From: Dama dama
Taxonomy: Eukaryota > Chordata > Mammalia > Artiodactyla > Cervidae
Length of the DNA stretch: 64,000 nt
Direction of reading: 5' to 3'
NCBI RefSeq assembly: GCF_033118175.1
Contig: NC_083714.1
Span: forward strand, 11,780,001 to 11,844,000
In this document: positions 57,601 through 64,000 of the stretch, one piece after another
Position numbering within the stretch: the first letter of the stretch is position 1
Layout: every line of letters starts with the position of its first letter
The notes under the pieces: model-generated
What the model was told of the DNA's origin: nothing
Database searches by the model: none
The model's input: only the letters and a program-made list of their open reading frames with translations
Translations under genes and position numbers: made by a program

Positions 57601-58467
57601 GCACTGCTTTTACAGTGTCCCGTAGGTTTTGGGTTGTTGTGTTTTCATTTTCATTCATTTCTATGCATATTTTGATTTCTTCTATGATTTGTTTCTTATT
57701 CAGAAGTGTGTTATTTGGCCTCCATATGTTTGAATTTTTAACAATTTTTTTCCTGTAATTGAGATCTAATCTTACTGCACTGTGGTCAGAAAAGATGACT
57801 GGAATGATTTCAATTTTTCTGAATTTACCAAGGCTAGATTTATGGCCCAGGATGTGATCTATTCCTGAGAAGGTTCCATGTGCACTTGAGAAAAAGGTGA
57901 AGTTGATTGTTTTGCGGTGAAAAGTCCTATAGATATCAATTAGATCTAGCTGCTCCATTGTGTCATTTAAAGTTTGTATTTCCTTGTTAATTTTCTGTTT
58001 CGTTGATTTATCCATAGTTGTGAGTGGGGTATTAAAGTCTCCCACTATTTTTGTGTTACTATTAATTTCCTCTTTCATACTCGTTAGCGTTTGCCTTACA
58101 TATTGCGGTGCTTCTATGTTGGGTGCATATATATTTATAACTGCTATATCTTCTTCTTGGATTGATCCTTTGATCATTATGTAGTGTCCTTCTTTGTCTC
58201 TTTTCACAGCCTTTATTTGAAAGTCTATTTTATCTGATATGAGTATTGCGACTCCTGCTTTCTTTTGTTCTCCGATTGAGTGAAATATTTTTTTCCAGCC
58301 CTTCACTTTTAGTCGTATATGTCCCTTGTTTTGAGGTGGGTCTCTTGTAGACAGCATATATAGGGGTCTTGTTTTTGTATCCATTCAGCCAGTCTTTGTC
58401 TTTTGGTTGGGGTATTAAGCCCATTTACATTTATGGTAATTATTGATATGTATGGTCCTGTTGCCAT
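54663..58467 (-). pseudogene. L1 ORF2 (endonuclease/reverse transcriptase), decayed
   Basis: In working L1 this protein nicks target DNA and reverse-transcribes L1 RNA. About 1,268 codons are present from ATG 58467, the usual length. Endonuclease marks: CLQETHLK near residue 39, VGDFNTPL and FSDHSAVRLDL. RT marks: NYRPISLMNIDAKILNKILA, GTRQGCLLSPLLFN and FADD at 56386-56375. Breaks: a frameshift close to 58315 (in-frame TAA 58311-58309), TAA at 57262-57260, TGA at 56392-56390 two codons before FADD, and a second frameshift near 55330. The cysteine-rich C-terminus (NKCWRGCGEKGTLLHCWWEC) is intact in its own frame. Confidence 0.95.
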
Positions 58468-58518
58468 TTATTTTGTTGTTTTGGGTTCACATTTATACAA
58501 CCTTTCTGTGTTTCCTGT

Positions 58519-59445
58519 CTAGAGAAGATCCTTTAGCATTTGTTGAAGAGCTGGTTTGGTGGTGCTGAATTCTCCCAGCCTTTGCTTGTCTGTAAAGCTT
58601 TTGAATTCTCCTTCATATCTGAATGAGATCCTTGCTGGGTACAGTAATCTAGGTTGTAGGTTATTCTCTTTCATTACTTTAAGTATGTCCTGCCATTCCC
58701 TTCTGGCCTGGAGGGTTTCTATTGATAGATCAGCTGTTATCCTTATGGGAATCCCCTTGTGTGTTATTTGTTGTTTCACCCTTGCTGCTTTTAATATTTG
58801 TTCTTTGTGTTTGATCTTTGTTAATTTGATTAATATGTGTCTTGGGGTGTTTTGCTCTGGGTTTATCCTGTTTGGGACTCTCTGGGTTTCTTGGACTTGG
58901 GTGGCTATTTCCTTCCCCATTTTAGGGAAGTTTTCAGCTATTATCTCCTCGAGTATTTTCTCATGGCCTTTCTTTTTGTCTTCTTCTTCTGGGACTCCTA
59001 TGATTCAAATGTTGGGGCGTTTCACATTGTCCCAGAGGTCCCTGAGGTTGTCCTCATTTCTTTTGATTCTTTTTTCTTTTTTCCTCTCTGCTTCATTTAT
59101 TTCCACCATTTTATCTTCTACCTCACTTATCCTATCTTCTGCCTCCGTTATTCTACTCTTGGTTCCCTCCAGAGTGTTTTTGATCTCGTTTATTGCATTA
59201 TTCATTTTTAATTGACTCTTTTTTATTTCTCCTAGGTCCTTATTAAACATTTCTTGCATCTTCTCAATCTTTGTCTCCAGGCTATTTATCTGTAACTCCA
59301 TTTTGTTTTCAAGATTTTGGATCATTTTTATTATCATTACTCTAAATTCTTTTTCAGGTAGATTCCCTATCTCCTCCTCTTTTGTTTGACTTGGTGGGCA
59401 TTTTTCATGTTCCTTTACCTGTTGGGTATTTCTCTGCCTTTTCAT
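58519..59445 (-). pseudogene. L1 ORF1 (RNA-binding protein) with one nonsense codon
   Basis: In L1 this is the trimeric RNA-binding chaperone. The frame has 309 codons including the final stop. Residues about 30-135 are a charged heptad-rich coiled coil (LENKMELQINSLETKIEKMQ, ITEAEDRISEVEDKM). The RRM and C-terminal domain follow (YPARISFRYEGEFKSFTDKQ near the end). A single in-frame TGA at 59007-59005 (codon 147) splits the coiled coil from the RRM. It lies in the context NI*IIGVP where the family has arginine, so it is explained by CGA to TGA decay. The rest of the frame is open. Confidence 0.93.
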
Positions 59446-62132
59446 CTTGTTTAGATTGCTGTGTCTGGAGTGGGCTTTCTGTATTCTGGAGGTCTGTGGT
59501 TCCTTTTTATTGAGGAGGTTTCACCCAGTGGGTTGGGTTGGACGATTGGCTTGTCAAGGTTTCCTGGTTAGGGAAGCTTGCATCAGTGTTCTGCTGCGTG
59601 GAACTGGATTTCTTCTCTCTGGAGTGCAATGGAGTGCCCAGTAATGAGTTTTCAGATGGGTCTATGTGTTAGGTGTGACTTTGGGCAGCCTGTATGTTGA
59701 CGCTCAGGGCTATGTTCCTGTGTTGCTGGAGAATTTGCATGGTATGTCTTGCTCTGAAACTTATTGGCTCTTGGGTAGTGGTTGGTTTCGGTGTAGGTAT
59801 GGAGGCTTTTGGACGATCTCTTATTACTTAATGTTACATGTAGTCAGGAGTTTTCTGGTGTTCTCAGGTTTTGGGCTTAAGTCTCCTGCCTCTGGATTTC
59901 AGTTTTATTCTTCCAGTAGTCTCAAGACTTCTCCAACTATACAGCACTGATAATAAAACTTCTAGGTTAAAGGTGAAAAGATTCTCCACTGTGAGGGACA
60001 CCCAGACAGTTTCACAGAGTTACATGAAGAAGAGGAGAGGGAGGAGGGAGATAGAGATGAGCAGGAGGAGAAAAGGGGGGACTCAAGAAGAGAGAGACAG
60101 ATCTACACAGTTGTCTGTTCCCAGGGTGTTCTCCATAGCCCAGACACCCACAAAGATTCACAGAATTGGATTGGGAAGTGAAGGGGAAAGGAGGAAATAG
60201 AGGTGTTCTGAGATAGGAAACGGAGAGTCAAAAGTGGGAGAGAGTAATCAACACACTCCTGAATAAAAATGGGAACTGAATATTGGATTCTTAAATGTCC
60301 AAAATTTATATCACATACTGAAAAACAAAGATTAAAAATCTAGAGTAGAGGTTAGACTCTTAAAAATACATTGTTAAAAAAAAACACAAAAAATTTTAGA
60401 AATATATATGAAGGTTGGTTTAAAAATAGGGCTTCCCTCTTTTTTTTTTGCAAGGTTATAGTGAAATGAAAATTAAGGAGTAGTAGAGGAGTAATAGAGG
60501 ACTTTAAAAGAAAATAAGAGAAAAAAAAAGAAAAGAAAAAAAAACAGGAAAAAAATTTTTTTTCCTAATTAAAAAAATCATAAAAATATATGAAAATGAA
60601 AGTTAAGGAGTAATGGGGGAGTAATAGGGAATTCTAAAAGAATATAAAAGAGAAAAAATAGAAAAGAAAAGAAAAAAAAATTTTAATTAAAAAAAAAGGT
60701 AAAAATATATCTAGGAATTCCTCTGGAGCTGTTGCGGTCAGTGTGGGTTCGGTTCAGTTTCTGATAGCTCCTCGTTCCAGCTTACACGTCTCGATATCTA
60801 CAGGCCCCTTCCGGTGTAGTCGGTGTTATGTACAGAGATTTTAATCTGTTGCACTGGTCCCTTCTAAAGCGGTTCCCTTTGTTTATTTGGCTTCTGTTTG
60901 CCGGTCTCTTCAGTGTCTAATTTCCGCCCTGACACAGGCGGGCGGAGGTGATCTCTTGTTCAGGTTCGCTAGTTCAGTCCTGCTGTGGGGAGGGAGGGGC
61001 GCTGCAGGCAGATATCGCTGTGTGTGGGTAGCACTCACTGTGTTCCGGCCACACTGGGTTTGCCCCGCTCACAGGTGTGTGCTCTCCCCATCTACGCTGC
61101 TCAGGCTCCCGGCTGCTCTATATGGAGGGTGCCCTGCGTTGCGTGCGGTTCCAGTTTTCAGGTACTCCACAAAAGCGCGGACTCGGTTGCACCTGTGTTT
61201 TGTGCCTTCCCGGCCCGAGCAGCTCAGGCAGCCAGGAGCTTGACGGGCGCACTCTCCCCGGGTGCGGTGCGCCTTCTCCTCTCCACGGCCCCAGCCTCAG
61301 TTTCCGCCCCCGCCAGTCGGGTGCGTGCGACTTGTGTTTAGCCGCAACCCTCCCGGCGGATGTCGACCATCCAGAATCTCAGGAAGTCTTTGGTTAGAAA
61401 CTGGAGGCCTGTTTGCAGTGTGGTAGGGAATGCCATCTCTGGGGCCAAGTTTGCCCCTTTCCCCTCCCCTCCTGCCTCCTGCCTCTGGCGGGGCTGGGCC
61501 AGTCCGCAGCCGGCTAGCTCCTCTGGACTTGCTCGGTTCCTTTGTTCTGCGAACAGCCGGCAGTGTGTTCAGACCGGTTAATTTTCTCTCTCTCTTTTGC
61601 TATCCCACAGTTTAAGTTGCTATCTCACAAAAGCTCCCTACGATTGCCCTCAGGGCACTCAGGCCCAGTCCTTGCCCTAAGCAATGCCGCCCGCTCCTCT
61701 CCGTTCCGCCCCCACTTGCTGGTGGCGGATGCGGGCGTCTGGGGTACTTTTCTGTTGGGAGTTGCTATTAGGCACGTAATCTGTGGGTTTTATTTATTTT
61801 TCCTCCCAGTCAGGTTGCCCTCCGAGATTCAAAAACTTCCCCCAGACCCGCCAGTGGGAGGGTTTCCTGGTGTTTGGAAACTTCCTCTATTAAGACTCCC
61901 TTCCCAGGACGGGTCTCCGTCCCTAGCTCTTTTGTCTCTCTTTTTATCTTTTATATTTTGTCCTACCTCCTTTCGAAGACAATGGGCTGCTTTTCTGGGT
62001 GCCTGATGTCCTCAGCTAGCAATCAGAAGTTGTTTTGTGAAGTTTGCTCAGCGTTCAGTTGTTCTTTCGATGAATTTGTAGGGGAGAAAGTGGTCTCCCC
62101 ATCCTATTCCTCCACCATCTTGGCTCCTCCCC
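59446..62132 (-). promoter_or_regulatory. L1 5' UTR with internal promoter region
   Basis: The 2.7-kb leader includes a CpG- and GC-rich outer part (about 60720-61760) and an A-rich inner part with a tandem duplication (60461-60707). In L1 the 5' UTR carries the RNA polymerase II promoter that starts at base 1 of the element. GC-rich open frames here on the plus strand are artefacts. Confidence 0.85.
60461..60715. repeat. Tandem A-rich duplication in L1 5' UTR
   Basis: Two copies of roughly 120-130 bp start at about 60461 (gaaaattaaggagtagtaga) and 60598 (gaaagttaaggagtaatggg). Each runs through a GA/AAAAG purine block to an 'ttaattaaaaaaa' AT block. Confidence 0.8.
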
Positions 62133-62145
62133 TGTGTTGGCTTTA

Positions 62146-62212
62146 AAAAGTCACTTCTTCACATTTGTTGAGCACCTCCTTTGGGTCAGATACTTGATAT
62201 TTACTAAGCAAC
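62146..62212 (-). repeat. MIR/L2 fragment
   Basis: 'cacatttgttgagcacctcc' and 'agatacttgatatttactaa' resemble a reverse MIR/L2 end. Confidence 0.55.
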
Positions 62213-63033
62213 TTGTCTAGAGTTTCAGTGGTAGAGGTTCTCTGTTCTCTCTTATGCCATGGGTCCAGGAGATGGTATAGCTACCTTCTTCCCAGCCTTC
62301 TTCCTCATATCCACTGCTCTCCAGGTCTCTCACTTATTGAGGATCTCGGCATCTCACTTATAGTCTCCCCAACTCTGGCCCTTATCCTGAGTGACTTTAA
62401 TGTCCTTATAAATGACCCATGTCCAAGGTTCATCCTTTCAATTTCCTGCCCTCACCCCACCCTGCCACAGAGTTGCATCCCTACATGTCCTACCTCCTTT
62501 CTTCTTACTTTGCAGGAACTGCTTATGATTTGGAGCCTATTCTCTCCCACTTCCTTGACCTCTCTTCTTCAGTTATCACCTCACTCATCTGTATCTTCAA
62601 CCTTTCTTTGTCTTTTTACTGGCTGTTTCCCCATCAGCATTTAGATATGTACGACTTTCTCCTTTTACAAAAGAAACAGACATGGACCTGGACATTATCA
62701 TACTAAGTGAAGGAAGTCAGAGAGAGAAAGACAAAAATCATAAGATATCACAAATATATTGAATCTAAAGAATTGATACAAATGAATTATTTACAAAACA
62801 GAAACAGACTCACAGACATTGAAAACAAACTTATAGTTGCCAAAAGGGAAAGGAGGAGGGAGGGATAAACTAAGAGTTTGGGATTGATAGATACAAACTA
62901 CTATATAGAGAATAGATAAGCAAGAAGATCCTACTGTATAGTGCAGAGAACTATAGTCAATATCTTGTAATAAACTATAATGAAAAAGAATCTTAAAAAA
63001 ATATACATATATATGTTTGTATACATTCATATG

Positions 63034-63240
63034 GGTTTCTCTGGTGGCTCAGACAGTAAAGAATCCACCTGCAATGCAGGAGACCTAGGTTCAATCCCTG
63101 GATTGGGAAGATCCCCTGGAGGAGGTCATGGCAACCTATTCCAGTTTCTTGCCTGGAGCATACCATGGACAGAGGAGCCTGGTGGGCTACAGTCCATGGG
63201 GTCTCAAAGAGTTGGACATGACTGAGCAACCAACACAACA
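63034..63240 (+). mobile_element. Bov-tA SINE inside L1 tail
   Basis: Forward copy (gtttctctggtggctcagac ... gactgagcaaccaacacaac), followed by (ACA)n and then a TA/TG microsatellite. The flanking TA-rich sequence blurs the TSD. Confidence 0.93.
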
Positions 63241-63315
63241 ACAACAATACATACATGTATATATATACATATATATATACATACATATATATGTCAGTAT
63301 GCATGTATATATGTA

Positions 63316-63350
<35 letters not shown>
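63241..63350. repeat. (TA)n/(TATG)n microsatellite
   Basis: Long compound TATA/CATA/GTAT tract ending in about ten TA units. It lies at the A-rich end of the SINE and inside an L1 region that is normally TA-rich. Confidence 0.92.
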
Positions 63351-63929
63351 GAATCATGTTATTGTATACCAGAAACTAATACAACATTGTAAATCAATTA
63401 TACTTCAACTTTTAAAAAAAGAAGCAAACTCTCCTTTGGCTCTATCTTTAACTGGTGCTCACCCTATTCCACTCATTATCACAGTTGCCTTTCACAAGAA
63501 TAGTCTACACTCATTTCCTCACCTCCCATTCAAAAGCCAGCCCTGCCTCCCTCCACATCCCACCTCCCACCTCACCCCACCCCCAGTCTGGCTTTTCTGA
63601 TCCCAGAACACAATGGTTACTGCTCTTGTTAAGGAAACTAATGATATCCTGATTGCCAAATCCAATGAACAATTTTAAGTATTTGTTTTAACAAACCTCT
63701 GTTTTACTGGACATCTTGCTGCTGCATTTAATATCTAACTCTCATTCCATTTCTGTCCTCATGCCTCTCTTGAAAGTGTCTACTGCTTGGCTTTGGTGAT
63801 GCTGCTCCTCTCCTGATTCTCCTCATTCTTCTCTAGTTACTCCTTTATATGCTTCTTTGTGGACTCTACCTCTGCCACCCTTTAAATGCTGGTCTTTCCC
63901 AGGATTTTTCTGATTCTATACCTTTCCCC

Positions 63930-64000
63930 AAACTGTGGAAAGTTCTTCAAGAGATGGGAATACCACACCACCTGACCTGCCTGCTGAGAAATCTGTATGC
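63930..64000 (+). mobile_element. BovB LINE fragment, cut by window end
   Basis: 'aactgtggaaagttcttcaa' and 'accacctgacctgcctgctg' correspond to the RT region seen at 50527-50590 in the larger BovB. It is probably 5'-truncated and continues beyond 64000. Confidence 0.88.

Larger units (their letters stand above)
54308..62132 (-). mobile_element. Full-length ruminant L1 with 12-bp TSD
   Basis: A 7,825-bp element on the minus strand, with 5' UTR (62132-59446), ORF1 (59445-58519), ORF2 (58467-54663) and 3' UTR ending in a T run (poly(A) on its own strand) at 54308. The 5' end carries the L1 start 'ggaggagccaagatggtgga'. Exact copies of tgtgttggcttt flank it at 54296-54307 and 62133-62144, showing one intact retrotransposition event. 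Both ORFs are broken, so it cannot move on its own. It is in the same orientation as TSC22D3, 14 kb upstream of it. Confidence 0.97.
62675..63420 (+). mobile_element. L1 3' end, split by Bov-tA
   Basis: 'catactaagtgaaggaagtc', 'aaaacagaaacagactcaca', 'gatcctactgtatagtgcag' and, after the SINE, 'ccagaaactaatacaacatt' belong to one artiodactyl L1 3' UTR. It interrupts the L2 body and is itself interrupted at about 63034-63240. Confidence 0.87.
62225..63935 (+). repeat. L2/CR1-like LINE body, split by an L1 tail
   Basis: Frame-broken ORF2 of an L2-type LINE. The left part (62225-62660) carries an endonuclease-like LSDFNVLINDP. The right part (63421-63935) carries KETNDILIAKSN and a diverged RT region (ttttactggacatcttgctg). 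An L1 3' end separates the halves. Very old, with many stops. Confidence 0.65.

Noticed and set aside
60887..62006. Several plus-strand frames over 100 codons
   Set aside because: They lie antisense within the GC-rich L1 5' UTR and have no domain.

Overview
The window is mammalian nuclear DNA from a ruminant, most likely a bovid. It holds many Bov-tA/BOV-A2 SINEs, three BovB (RTE) LINE pieces plus one at the window edge, ruminant-type L1 copies and a CHR-2 SINE, over a background of old MIR, L2, L3/CR1, MER5A-like and MaLR relics. Nothing is bacterial or viral in layout. I cannot tell cattle from sheep, goat, bison or buffalo.

Only one host gene can be supported. At 39590-39909 on the minus strand is the first coding exon of the long isoform of TSC22D3 (L-GILZ, glucocorticoid-induced leucine zipper). 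It lies in a CpG island of about 1.5 kb (39430-40980) and ends at a clean GT splice donor. TSC22D3 is X-linked in other mammals, so this is probably X chromosome. The gene runs leftwards: 1-39589 is the 3'-ward part of its long first intron, and the exons for the TSC box and leucine zipper lie beyond base 1. Bases from about 41000 to 64000 are upstream intergenic sequence.

Intron region (1-39589): long repeat-poor stretches with scattered SINEs, MIR/L2 relics, microsatellites, one 5'-truncated L1 with a perfect 14-bp target-site duplication (TSD), an 18-bp minisatellite next to a MIR, a GC-rich patch at 25076-25380 and an 87-bp element with perfect 16-bp inverted ends. Promoter region (39430-41500): CpG island, then a polypyrimidine block. 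Upstream region (41500-64000): dense nested repeats. These include a hAT-like DNA transposon split by a BOV-A2, a MaLR LTR split by a BovB 3' end, a 1.5-kb BovB with a mutated catalytic motif, a full-length 7.8-kb L1 with a 12-bp TSD and dead ORFs, and an L2 body split by an L1 tail that is itself split by a Bov-tA.

I found no sign of a novel multi-gene system. The points of interest are the L-GILZ promoter architecture, the decay marks and nesting order of the retroelements, and a few unexplained small repeats. Edges of old repeats are estimates by eye; edges given with a TSD are exact.
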